The position numbers and the translations under genes are program-made. Below, in pieces: positions 53,250 through 62,969 of a stretch of DNA of 64,000 nt (position 1 is the stretch's first letter; every line of letters starts with the position of its first letter). The DNA comes from Bathynomus jamesi. Its lineage: Eukaryota; Arthropoda; Malacostraca; Isopoda; Cirolanidae. Below the pieces are notes generated by a model that was not told the origin of the DNA, searched no databases, and worked only from the letters and a program-made list of their open reading frames with translations. The stretch spans positions 530,001 through 594,000 of the forward strand of contig JAJOZX010000941.1 in assembly GCA_023014485.1 (NCBI GenBank). The letters run 5' to 3'.

Positions 53250-53800
53250 TTTGTTCGCACTAGAAATATTGTAGAATTTTCATTTGGATTCCCTCCTCTG
53301 TATTTTAAAATTTTCACTTTATCTTTAAATTCCTTTTCTACCTCTCAACTTCTTTTCTCTGCTTTGCTTTAAAACGTTCACTTGCCTTTAAATTTTCTTA
53401 CTTCTTTTAACCTTCCTTCTTAAACAGAGAGCCTCGTAGGGACCAGCCAGTTTGCTACTGTTTGGTGTCGTTTGTATTCCTTTGTATATAAACTATTGTA
53501 TTTCCAAATGGGGTATAGATTATCAGTGATTAATTTGTTATAATTAACATGCAATATAAATTTGCAATAGGCTATACTGATTAAGTGGAAAGTCACTGCG
53601 ACTTAATTAAAACAAGGGATAGGTTGTTCTTCGGAGTACCCAGAAGGGAATGGTATGCGCTGTATAAAATAAACTTCTTATACACAAATATTGAATTGGT
53701 ACGACTTTGAAATTGATTCAAAATGGTCACGCATATTTGTGATATACAATATATATAAAGGGGAATCACTGCATTAGTATAAAGACTGTTTCTGATGATA
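53250..53800. other. Unassigned AT-rich sequence
   Basis: Pyrimidine-rich tract at 53280-53430, then unique AT-rich sequence. No coding signal. Confidence 0.4.
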
Positions 53801-53977
53801 AGGGTTTCCTCTTTTTATGCTCAGAGAGCTTTCTGCATACACCGTCCAACATATAGCAGGGTACAGAGGACGTGTAGCTGGACGGAAGCCATTGAAACAC
53901 ATAAGGCTAATAAGGGATTAATAAGAGACTGATGAGACTCTGATGAGACTCTGACCACTTTTCCATGAGAGGTTTAT

Positions 53978-54349
53978 TTGCAATGTCTTCAAACTGTTCA
54001 GGTCCTATGCCGGCGTCTGGTGAGTTTTGGCACTCTTTTTGTCTTCTCAGATGAATCAACATTCCAGCAGTTTGTTTCAGATGGACGGATCTGGGTATGG
54101 AGAATATGTGACGATATGTTCAATCACAAATTGGTGCAACCAAATGTGAAATTCGGTGGTTGTGCCGTTAGAGTGTGGATTAGCATTTGGCACTCAAAAC
54201 ACTCTATGTTCGTAGAGGGACGTCTTAATCCACAAGATTACATATCCATCCTAGATGAGAACCACTGCCTTTGTTTCGGAATGGAAACTTTACCTGGAGG
54301 TCATCACGTTCCAAGAGGACGATACCACATGTTCATTCTGTTCCTTTAG
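53978..54349 (+). pseudogene. Tc1-type transposase middle fragment
   Basis: FVFSDESTFQQFVSDGRIWVW carries the first catalytic aspartate. It is followed by VKFGGCAVRVWISIW and GRLNPQDYISILDEN, both typical of Tc1 transposases. The sequence loses similarity before the HDGAPCH block. A helix-turn-helix part may exist upstream (53820-53970) but is too decayed to call. Confidence 0.75.
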
Positions 54350-54469
54350 GAGAGTGTTCATTTTAATCTGGCAGGGCGCTGTATTTAAAGAAATCCTAAA
54401 TAGTTAATGGTCTCATTTGCATTTTTATTATGAAACATCATGGACTTTCGGTTGATAAATGTACGGGAG

Positions 54470-54473
<4 letters not shown>

Positions 54474-54562
<89 letters not shown>
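54474..54562. repeat. Compound (CA)n-(TA)n microsatellite
   Basis: A (CA)n run then a (TA)n run, ending at the terminus of LTR copy C. Confidence 0.95.
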
Positions 54563-54564
<2 letters not shown>

Positions 54565-56270
54565 GCCCACTATAATAGAGTAATTTAGTTCAAATGAAAT
54601 GTTCACAGGGTCACCAATTTGGTTTTTCGAACAATTAAACAATATTTAATAAAGGAGACAAAAAAGGGGCTTCGTAGTTTTGGTTTAACAATTATTTGTA
54701 CGGAATTGAGCAATATTATAAATGAATGATTATTGACAACAGATTTCACACAGGTCAGGAATTAAATAATACAGTATAATGGTGTTAAAGGCAATAATTG
54801 AAGTAACAAAATATGCGATATTTAATACACAACAATAAATAAGCGTACTTGCGGTCGTAAATACGTGAGTTCAATTTAATGGTATGAAGACACTTCAGAG
54901 AGCCTATGTGGTTCGGTTGAGAGTTTTTTGAGTTTATCGGCTATGTAACACTGTAGCCTAGCACGACGAAGTTAAACACTGTAGGCCAAGTGAGTTGTTG
55001 TTGTTTTTGTTGGTGGTGGTTAGCCGATCAGCACACCCTGATTGAGCAAGCCGGCGCGGCGGCACGCAGGTAACCGATCGCCCTCCGGAGTGGACCAAAG
55101 GTTCAGCGCACTAGTGATGTTGTGCTAGAGCAGTACAGTCTGTCACAATGCGTTCAATTGTTTGTGGTGTGTCCTGGCACAGGTGGCAAGTGTCGTCTGT
55201 GGAGTTGTCTAGTCTGTGTTTATATATGTCTGTAAGTTGGGGTAATGTCCATATCGGAATCGTGCTAAGTTAACTCGATCCGATCTGCTCAGGCCGGTCT
55301 CTGACCTGTCAATGGGTTGCGGCTTCGCACCTAGGACCGCATTCGGACCGAGTCGTGTCAGTTCTTTGTGGGTTAGGTGTGTGTGTATGTGTTTTATGTA
55401 CTGAGTGATGTCTGTGGGGCGTGGTATGGAATGGAGTATTTGGTTATAATGTCTCTCTTGTGTTACCTTAATGGTGCGAAGTGTTGGTGCATGATTGTAC
55501 ATGTAGTGGCAAGGGTGTTGTGGGTTAGTTGTCGCTGCTGCCATGAATTGTGTTTCCCCCATGTCTAAATGTTCCCTAATTTTTAGTATTTTTGTTTCTG
55601 TGTGCAGGTGCTCTATTGGTGTTGTTTGAGTACATCCTGTAATGATACGAAGTGCGTTGTTTTGTATTGTCTGTAAGGTGTTTATGTGTGTGTTTGATAA
55701 TGGGTGCCCAGCATGGGCTATCACAGTCCATAACTGAACGAATATATTGTTTGCATATGAGTGATGTTGTTTCCTGCGGCCAAGTGAGTTGGTGGTCTAT
55801 GCGAGGTTTACAGACCTGGGTTCTGATGATGAAGATAGGCTATGAAAATAGAACCTAAGACCGGCTGGCCAACGAAGACTTCGAGTCAAGTTGAGTGTTG
55901 CAGGAATACTGATGATACGATGGCGGAGAAAATAATCGTAGGCCTACAACGGTGATGTCTTCAGGTATAATCAAGCTGAGGTTCGAAGGTCGGCAGAACG
56001 GATGAGAGCGAATGGAGGTTCAGTGATGAAGGTTGGAGAGCGGAGTGTGAGTGAAAATGAAGAATGAGGAATGAGAGCGAATTGAAGTGGACTCACGCTT
56101 TTATAGCCGCTGTGAAGGCGTGATTGTTTGGCGCAAATTTTTTGGGAAACAAAATGAAATCTACATTTTTATGTGGGCTTCTGCCCACGTGTTTGGATTT
56201 CACCATCTTATTTACATCTTGAAGCCATGAGAAGAACGGGAGGAAAAGGAATTTTCGGTATGCCGCTACA
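54559..56270 (-). repeat. LTR copy C, interrupted by a LINE fragment
   Basis: On the minus strand it starts TGTAGCGGCATACC (56270) and ends GGGCCACTATA (54559), with a TATAAAAGCGTGAGTCC box at 56105-56088. It also has a CCAAATTGGTGACCCTG block, matching the TGGTGACCCT box of copies A and B. Overall similarity to A and B is moderate, so this is a different subfamily. Without the inserted LINE (54998-55777) and its duplication it would be about 0.92 kb. Confidence 0.6.
54998..55777 (-). mobile_element. 5'-truncated LINE (Jockey-like 3' end) with 14-bp target duplication
   Basis: The target duplication is GGCCAAGTGAGTTG at 54984-54997 and 55778-55791. On the minus strand the element has the last part of an ORF2 and a (CAAC/CAA)n tail. 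The frame 55724-55209 carries LQTIQNNALRIITGC, then LSRSDRVNLARFRYGHYP, a pattern typical of Jockey-type C-terminal regions. After a frame change a zinc-knuckle-like TCHLCQDTPQTIERIVTDC follows (about 55190-55135). Upstream, RSVMDCDSP in another frame marks the truncated 5' edge. Not related to the F1/F2 family. Confidence 0.85.
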
Positions 56271-56800
56271 AATATATATATACAGTAGAGTCTCGGTAAT
56301 CGAAGCTACAGTTAATCTGAGGCCGAATTTAGCTTCTTAGTTTCGAAGGAAGGAAGGAAGTTACGTAAAAGAATGCGAAAAAAAGGTGTATGGCCATGAA
56401 ACAAAAGACTCTAGGCAATTTTTTTCATCGTGAGGGATAGATACAGTATGTAATATCTGCTCATATACTAAGTAGGTACTATATAGTATTTTTGTCATTG
56501 CACAATATATCCTTTTTATTTTTTATTTTTTAGTATGTATTGTAATAAACGCATACATTTTTATTTTTTAGTGTACACTGTAATAAACGCCGTATTCAAT
56601 TGTATGTCCTAGGGGCACTCAATATATTTGGCCCCACCCTTTTTTCTTCGCTAAATAATAGGCCATGAAGTTGAAATGTGTTTTGGGCCGTAAGTTTGAA
56701 CTTTTTGCGCTTCACATAACCGCATTTTTCCAGTTTGAACCTCCCCTACTTGTATAAAACCGCTTTTGAAAGCCCTTGTATAAAACCAGTGGTTAACGCA
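56271..56800. other. Unassigned AT-rich spacer
   Basis: No coding or structural signal beyond a duplicated TTTTTATTTTTTAGT motif near 56510-56575. Confidence 0.4.
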
Positions 56801-56809
56801 GTTTCGAAA

Positions 56810-57590
56810 ATGGCGTCTGACAGTGATGTGCGTCGTAAACAGAGAGCTGTTATCGAGTTCTGAACCGCAGAGAAGGAAACATTTGGAAATATTCACAAAC
56901 GTCTGCAAAACGTTTACGGAGATGCTGTTGTTGATCGAAGCAGAATTGAACGCTGGTCTAAATGTGTAAGATCATCGGAGAGAGGGAGAGCCAGCCTCGA
57001 TGATGAGCCACGTAGCGGTCGCCCGACATCGGCTGTGACATCTCAAACTGTGCAACGTGCTAACAGCATCATTCGATCAAATTGGCGCGTCAAATACAAG
57101 GAGCTATCACTGGAGCTAGGAATTAGTGAAGGAAGTGTGAATACGATAATTCAGCAACTGGAATACTCAAAAGTGTGTTCACGGTTTGTTCTCGCGAACT
57201 GACTGAAGATCACAACGCCCAAAGAAAAGAAATTGCTTCTGAGTCGTTGGTTCGATACGAGAGAGAAGGGGATGATTTCCTTTCACGAATTGTGATTGGG
57301 GATGAGACTTGGGTACACCACTTTGAACCTGAAACAAAACGCCAATCCATGGAGTGGCATTACGCAGACTCCCCACGCAAAGAAAAGTTCAAAATGGCTC
57401 CCTCTGCAGGAAAGGTTATGGCCACCATCTTCTGGGACATGAAAGGTGTGATTCTGGTGGACATTATGAAGAAAGGACAAACAATCAACTCAGAGGCATA
57501 TATTGCTACCCTACAGAGACTCCTCCGTTATCTTGGCCTCGAAAATGGTTTTCCAATCAATTACTTCCATGCTGGATGTCACATCTTCCT
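56810..57590 (+). pseudogene. mariner transposase, truncated, with stops
   Basis: It starts MASDSDVRRKQRAVIEF, meets a TGA, then reads AEKETFGNIHKRLQNVYGD, RSGRPTSA and a second helix-turn-helix region. A frame change near 57190 leads to frame 57175-57744 with VIGDETWVHHFEPETKRQS (first catalytic aspartate) and MKGVILVDIM. It is lost after LQRLL (about 57530), before the second and third catalytic residues. The order and spacing are those of the mariner family. The 3' part is replaced by an antisense LINE fragment. Confidence 0.88.
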
Positions 57591-57599
57591 AGTTTATAG

Positions 57600-58740
57600 C
57601 TTTGGAGTGAAAATTAAAAATTTCGAATTTGCTTCTTTCTGTTGTGCGTGTTCTTTCCTTTCCTGTTGCCTTAATATTAGTTGTTATTTCAATGATGTTG
57701 TGGTCCGATATCATAGTTGGGGATATTTCTACATTATTAATTAGAGTATTGTTGTTTGTGAATACCAAATCTAGGGAGTTGTTTCTCTTGTGTTTTCTGT
57801 TATTTCTTGCGTGAACATTAATTCATCAGCTAGAGCTAGTAGCATTTTTACCTGCTCCTGGTCTTCTCGTGTGCCCCCTTTGTCCTAGTGTATCCATATA
57901 TTTTTTCCTATCCTTTTATATTTCATGAATGGGAAATTAAAATCACCACAGAGAAAAATATTTGAGGTTGGAGAGTATAGATCTTTTACCTAGTTTCTTA
58001 CTTCTGTAATGGAATCTGAAAATTTTGAGGTTGGCGTGTTTGTGGGGCTGTACATTACAATTAGTACCATATTTAATTTTTCAACTTTTGCTGCTACACA
58101 TTCTACGTAGCTGTTTGAGGTACTTATAGTCATTTCTGCCATATGCCTTTCGAGTGTGTAAATAGCACATCCTCCGTAACGTCTCACTGTTCTGTTAGCT
58201 CGGAGAATGTTATAGTTTTCAATTTGTTTTTCTTTTTTGTCAATACAGGACTCATAATTTTCACAGTTCGCCTGGCAGTCCTTTAGATGAGTTTCCGTGA
58301 GGCATGCAAACCTGCTTCGGCTTCTTGCATGAGTCCTTTTAGGTATAAAACTTTGTTCGGGAAATGGTTTGATTTAAGGCCCTGAATGTTGGCTAGGGTT
58401 ATTTTTAGTTTTTCTCTTTCGTTTTCGCATACAAGTGGTTCCGATTTGTTTTCCAATGGGGGTGCCGGTTTCGTTGCTTTGTGGTCCTCCGAGAATTTAC
58501 CTCTTTTTATCTTTGTCGGTACCTGTTGTCCCGATAACGCATGAAGTTCCATTTTGCGTGCCTTCTGTCCGGCTCTCGGATTCCTATATTTGTCAGCTGG
58601 TTTTGTAATTGCTGGATAATATTTAGCAGCTGAATTGTGTTGGCTGCATCTAAAAAATTGGCCCTCTTCTTTGATGTTCGTTTTTCCTGTTCACTCGTTG
58701 CGTTCCTTTGAGCTTTGAGGGTGGTGGTAACGGCATTTTA
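57600..58740 (-). pseudogene. LINE fragment: end of ORF1 and endonuclease of ORF2 (third family)
   Basis: On the minus strand an ORF1 end with a helical TIQLLNIIQQLQNQL (about 58630) is followed by the frame 58552-58283. The endonuclease starts at ITLANIQGLKSNHFPNK. The next frames give RRYGGCAIYTLERH, VMYSPTNTPTSKFSD and FLCGDFNFPFMKYK (about 57960-57920), the catalytic Asp/Asn block of EEP nucleases. Several stops and frame changes interrupt it. It ends near 57600 against the mariner relic. RT motifs are not present. Confidence 0.7.
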
Positions 58741-58986
58741 TTCCGTATTTGCAACTCCCATATCTCACAAAGGTGTTGCAGACCGTAAGATGGATTATAG
58801 AAACAAGATGTTGTTGCCTAATGATAATTTGAAGGGATGTAAGGGGTTCCAAAAAACCTTAGCCCCCCCATTTGCAGCTTACATGTTTACTTATATCGAA
58901 ATAGTTTTTAGTGATTATAAAAATATATAAAATTTGTTATTTATTGCCGGTATTAAAATTACTCTAGCTGATAAAGTGATAATATA
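58741..58986. other. Spacer between LINE and DD37E-like transposase
   Basis: No coding signal. A G/C-rich GGATGTAAGGGGTTCC block lies near 58835-58850. Confidence 0.3.
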
Positions 58987-60659
58987 ATGGCTTCTCAATT
59001 AATTGATGATTCGGAGAGGCAACGTGTGAGAGATCGCATACAAGCAATAACATTTCGGGAAGCTCGTGATGCTGGAGCCACCTTTATAACACGTTCATGG
59101 GTTGCCAAAAAGTTGCGAAGAAGTGAGGACTTCGTCAAAAGAAATTGAAATAAAACTTTGGATGAATGTGAAATGGATACAACCAAATCTGGGCGCCCAA
59201 ATTTGCTACTCTCTCAGGAAACAAAGAACATCATTGAAAGCGGTACCCGTAAGCGGAAAAACAGCTATGCTAAACTTTCTAGAGAGATCGAAGTGTTGAG
59301 AGGAAAGATCGTTAGTGGTGAGATCATTCGACTGTACCGTCATAGGCAAGGTTTAAAGCCTTGGCATGAACTTCTAAAGCCAAGAAAAACTCAACTTAAC
59401 ATCGATAACAGAATGTGGTTTGCCCATTATCTTGAAGATTGGGATGTGGATGATTTCATGCATTTAGCTGTCTCCGATGAATTTTTTGTTTCGTAACACG
59501 TCGGCCTAACTACCAAAATGATCGAGTGTGGGCCACAACCAGTGGTGTAGTGCTAAATAAAGAAGTGAGGGAACGCATTTTGAAAGTGTTACTCAGATGC
59601 GGGGGGGGGGACAATGGCGAGCGCGGCGAGCCCATACAGCTGGGGGTCCGGGGGCACTGTAAGCCCCCGGGGAAATCTTTTGAAATCTGACCAATTTCAG
59701 GGATATTTTGAGGTCATATGCACTGGATATTGGGATATATTCCAAGGTTGAAGATGCAGTATTTCCAGTGTCATTAGATATACGACATCCAGTACGATCA
59801 ATAAAAATAGCTAACAACTGGAATGATTAACTAAAAAAAAGTTAACAACTGGTACGCAGTGGTGACTGTTTCACCAGATCTTTATAGGCTAGCATTGCCT
59901 CAGTCGAAGCTAAAAGAAATGAAGCAGTTAATGATTCTTTCTCATATTTCTTCTAGGGGTGGGAATTAAAATTTCATGACGTTAGAGATTTGTAAGTTCG
60001 GATTTATTGGAAATAGTGAGGGAACGCCGTTCCGTCTACCAAAAAAAGTAAGGGAACGCCGTTCCCACGCGTTCCCACAGCACTACACCACTGGCCACAA
60101 CACCAGATGAAATCGATGACAATGAACATTTCCGCGAATTATTAAAAAGTCCAGACTGTGTTGGTGTGTTTGTTTTGTTCACTGCAAAGAAGCTCATGTG
60201 GTTGCTGAAGCCAAATGGTCAGAGTTGGGATGGACAGTATTTTCGTGATATTATTCTATCCCAGCATGTCATTCCTTTTCTAAGAAATCCAAACAATGTT
60301 ATGGATGACGATCAGGTCACACTTCTGCACGATAAGGCCCCCTGCTTTAAGCATTAGCCACTCAACAGTTGTTGCGGAACCATGAGATCGATTTCTTTGG
60401 AAATGAAGAATGACCAGGAAATTCTCCTGACCTGAACGTCTGTGAACAAATTGGATCAGTTATAAAGGAAATGGTTGAATGTCTTTTGTTTCAAGAAACT
60501 GCAGCAAATCGATTTTCGAAGGATACAATGACGCAACACATTGAAACTGTTTTAGCAAATTTGCGTAACGATCAAGATCTATTCACGTCACTTTTGGCAA
60601 GCTACCCAAAGCGAATTCAGGCTGTCTTGGAAGCCAATGGCGGGAACACCAAGTTTTAA
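58987..60659 (+). pseudogene. Tc1/mariner-type transposase (DD37E-like), split by a hAT element
   Basis: The gene starts MASQLIDDSERQRVRDRIQA at 58987 with an N-terminal DNA-binding region, has a stop near 59147 and continues in another frame (59158-59496). That frame ends at LAVSDEFFVS, the first catalytic aspartate. The 554-bp insertion 59540-60093 interrupts it. After the insertion the gene resumes (60166-60357), ending at LLHDKAPCFKH with the second aspartate. After one missing base and a TGA in place of a Trp codon, PGNSPDLNVCEQIG (about 60420) supplies the third acidic residue, 37 residues after the second. The end is 60471-60659 (YPKRIQAVLEANGGNTKF). DD37E spacing is known in some arthropod elements; this is not classic Tc1 or mariner. 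Confidence 0.8.
59540..60093. mobile_element. hAT-type element, 554 bp, with perfect 8-bp duplication
   Basis: The ends are CAGTGGTGTAGTGCT and AGCACTACACCACTG. The target duplication GCCACAAC is at 59532-59539 and 60094-60101. The interior has AAGTGAGGGAACGC near the left end and AAGTAAGGGAACGCC near the right, and a frame on the minus strand (59817-59593) without a clear domain. The element is non-autonomous. Confidence 0.92.
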
Positions 60660-60840
60660 TTGTTTCTCATTAAATGCAGGATTAAATTCTCTTTTCTAAG
60701 GTATGTTTAGTTTTACTGTACCTCTAATGGTTTAGGCCATGGGCGGGGGGGGGGGGTTAAGGTTTATTGGAGCCCCGTACACTGTAAATGAATTAGGTCT
60801 GCAGTAAAAGAATATTTACTTATCACATAAATATATAAAT
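60660..60840. other. Spacer with a poly-G run
   Basis: A G run at 60745-60755; no gene. Confidence 0.4.
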
Positions 60841-60844
60841 GAAC

Positions 60845-61405
60845 ACAATAGCGGATGATACGCGGAATTACGGTTTTGGAATGACACTTGAATTGAGTAA
60901 TAGGCCTCCTGCGTTTTAACGAGAGTCAGTTTGTGGTGTTATGAAACACTGCGTTTATAGCCTACTCTTCTGCGGTTCACTGGGTAGGCTTTACGTTATT
61001 GTTATTAAGCAAAGAGACAAGGCTTACCAGTAAGAGAATGATACCTGTTGACGCGTTGCTCGGAGGGTGACCTGTTGAACTGATAGGCTCGAAGTGTTGA
61101 CCTTTCTATTGGAATGAGTTGAGTGCGCGATGGTCGCTCTGTTGATTAGGCCTCTTGCGAAGGAGAAGATGCTTGAAGGATCTTGCAGATGTAGGCCTGA
61201 GATGCTGAATATCTCTTGTATACTGTAGGCCCGGGGGTTGTTGCCTCTGAAACGCGAGCGGGCCTGAAGGTGATCGGGCGTAATGGATTCTCGTAGGCGG
61301 CCGTTCTTCGTGAAGCGGTGAAGGCTGACCAGAGATGAAGTGACTTGGGTTTGTGGTAGTTTGAGAAGGAGCGCACTTTGAAGGAGATTAAGCCCCAAAC
61401 CCTGT
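60845..61405 (-). repeat. LTR copy D, fragment
   Basis: On the minus strand the blocks GAGATATTCAGCATCTCAGG, CTGCAAGATC, AGACTGACTCTCGTT-like and CCGTAATTCCGCGTATCATCC follow the same order as 15010-15385 in LTR A. Both termini are missing and identity is clearly lower than between A and B. Confidence 0.6.
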
Positions 61406-61489
61406 AAGTACTATATTCTTTCTCTCTATAATCGCATCAGTCCGGATACCTTTTGAACAAACCTCGTGTGTGTAATCTTAACCTTTGGT

Positions 61490-62152
61490 TAGCTTCCGCC
61501 CGAATTGGTCATTCTGACGAAGGTCAAGCTTTTCACTCCACCTTAGACCTACAGTTTAACGTGGAATCCGATCCACGCCCCATCAGCAGCCCAGCGTCTT
61601 AACCACTAGGTCACTTAGGGTACCCATTTATCTACTAACTACTTTCTTTATTGTATGGAAGGATGAATAGCTGGGTTTTGCTACGCGCCGGCTGCCATCG
61701 GGTCTCGAACCCGGGGCCGATGGATTCGTAGTCAGCGACGCTAACCACTACACCACCGAGGCGCACCGAGGTTTGTATATATTAGTTTGTATGTGTATAT
61801 ATATATATATATATATGCGCGCCTCAGTGGTGTAGTGGTTAGCAACGCTGACTACGAATCCAGCGGCCCTGTGTTCAATTCCCGGTGACGGCAGTCAGCG
61901 CGCATCAAACCCAGCTGTTCTTCCTTCCATACAATAAATTAGTTGATAGATAAATGGGCACCCTGGGTCGTCTTGTGGTTAAGACACTGTACTGCTGAGC
62001 TGGAGGTCGTGAGATCGAGTCCGGACGAGGACTTCGTAATTTCTAACCACCCGTGGTTTGATCGTGGTACGGCTTCCACTTTAAGCTGTAGGTCTAAGGT
62101 GGAACAACTTGCTTGGCCTTCGTCAGAATGAAATCTTCGGGCGGAAGCAAAA
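61490..62152. repeat. Inverted pair of dimeric tRNA-derived SINEs
   Basis: The minus copy (61777-61490) and plus copy (61816-62152) have the same build. The first head is GCCTC(A/G)GTGGTGTAGTGGTTAGC, followed by a GGGTTCGAGACCC-type B box (TGTTCAATTCCC in the plus copy). A linker with CCTTCCATACAATAAA follows. The second tRNA-like head contains GTGGTTAAGAC and a B-box-like segment. The 3' domain is TAGGTCTAAGGTGGA and CGGGCGGAAGC. A (TA)n tract separates the two copies. The first head's anticodon-loop position reads CTACGAA, as in tRNA-Arg(ACG), but the stems do not pair well enough for a working tRNA. Confidence 0.75.
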
Positions 62153-62165
62153 ATAAGTTAACGAA

Positions 62166-62488
62166 GGTATATACTGTATACTGTGTGTTTCAAAGTATTA
62201 GAAATATGGCCTTTAAATTTGTTTGGTAAATTGTCATATAAAAACATAAATAATCTTGGATTTTTAATCATTTCGGACAAAAGAGTGAAACTCCGATATC
62301 TAGACTTTAATTTGTTCAACCTTTTCAACATCTTGAATTTAAGAATGTTTATAACGACTTTTTTCAGAAGACTGAAGCTTATCAGCAGTTTACACTGATG
62401 AGTTGGGATGCAATATCTGTCCTTCTTTATGCACAGTTTATTTGACTGAATATTTTAATCTTAATGAAGAATATATACACATATATAC
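62166..62488. other. Unassigned AT-rich sequence
   Basis: The frame 62183-62398 is hydrophobic without a recognisable motif. No other signal. Confidence 0.4.
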
Positions 62489-62670
62489 ATTTTAACTGCA
62501 AACAACACACAGTATAATTAATGTAAAGAACGACGCTTGTGTAGAAGAGCGTTCCGCACAAGATGAGGAGGGAGAACGTTCTCCCTCCTCATCTTGTGCG
62601 GAACGCTCTTCCACACAAGCGTCGTTCTTTACATTAATTACAGTATACTGTGTGTTGTTTGAAGTTAAAA
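62489..62670. repeat. Near-perfect palindrome, arms ~90 bp
   Basis: From CAAACAACACACAGTATA on the left to TATACTGTGTGTTGTTTG on the right, the arms pair almost completely around GAACGTTC at about 62575-62582. One arm's inner part recurs alone at 62845-62905 (CTCCCTCCTCATCTTGTGCG). Confidence 0.9.
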
Positions 62671-62751
62671 TATATATATGTACGGCATGAGAAGGTGCCC
62701 CCTCAGGGCATTTCATTCCGCTCGTATGTAGGAGAATTACGACTTCTGATT

Positions 62752-62830
62752 GATCGAGGACTTGGTGTAGTGGATAGCATATCTGACCGGCAATTGGATG
62801 ATCCTGGGTTCGATTCCTGGGAGGCACCTC
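62752..62830 (+). repeat. tRNA-like (SINE) head
   Basis: GGACTTGGTGTAGTGGATAGC (A box) and CTGGGTTCGATTCCTGGG (B box) are about 32 bases apart. It lies between the palindrome and the single arm copy at 62845-62905, so the whole 62.5-62.9 kb unit may be one SINE with an inverted duplicate. Confidence 0.5.
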
Positions 62831-62911
62831 ATTTTTCATTTGCTCGTTCTCCCTCCTCATCTTGTGCGGAACGCACTTCTACACAAGCGTCGTTCTTTAC
62901 ATTAATTATAT

Positions 62912-62912
62912 A

Positions 62913-62965
<53 letters not shown>
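62912..62965. repeat. (TA)n microsatellite at LTR E terminus
   Basis: Long (TA)n run directly adjoining AGTGACCTAG, the end of LTR copy E. Confidence 0.95.

Positions 62966-62969
<4 letters not shown>

Noticed and set aside
57175..57744. A host SETMAR-like gene derived from mariner
   Set aside because: No SET domain or intact frame is present, and the mariner part has stops and is cut before the second catalytic residue.
61640..61775. tRNA-Arg gene
   Set aside because: The anticodon-loop position reads ACG and the internal promoter is good, but the anticodon and acceptor stems do not pair, and the block is one head of a repeated SINE.
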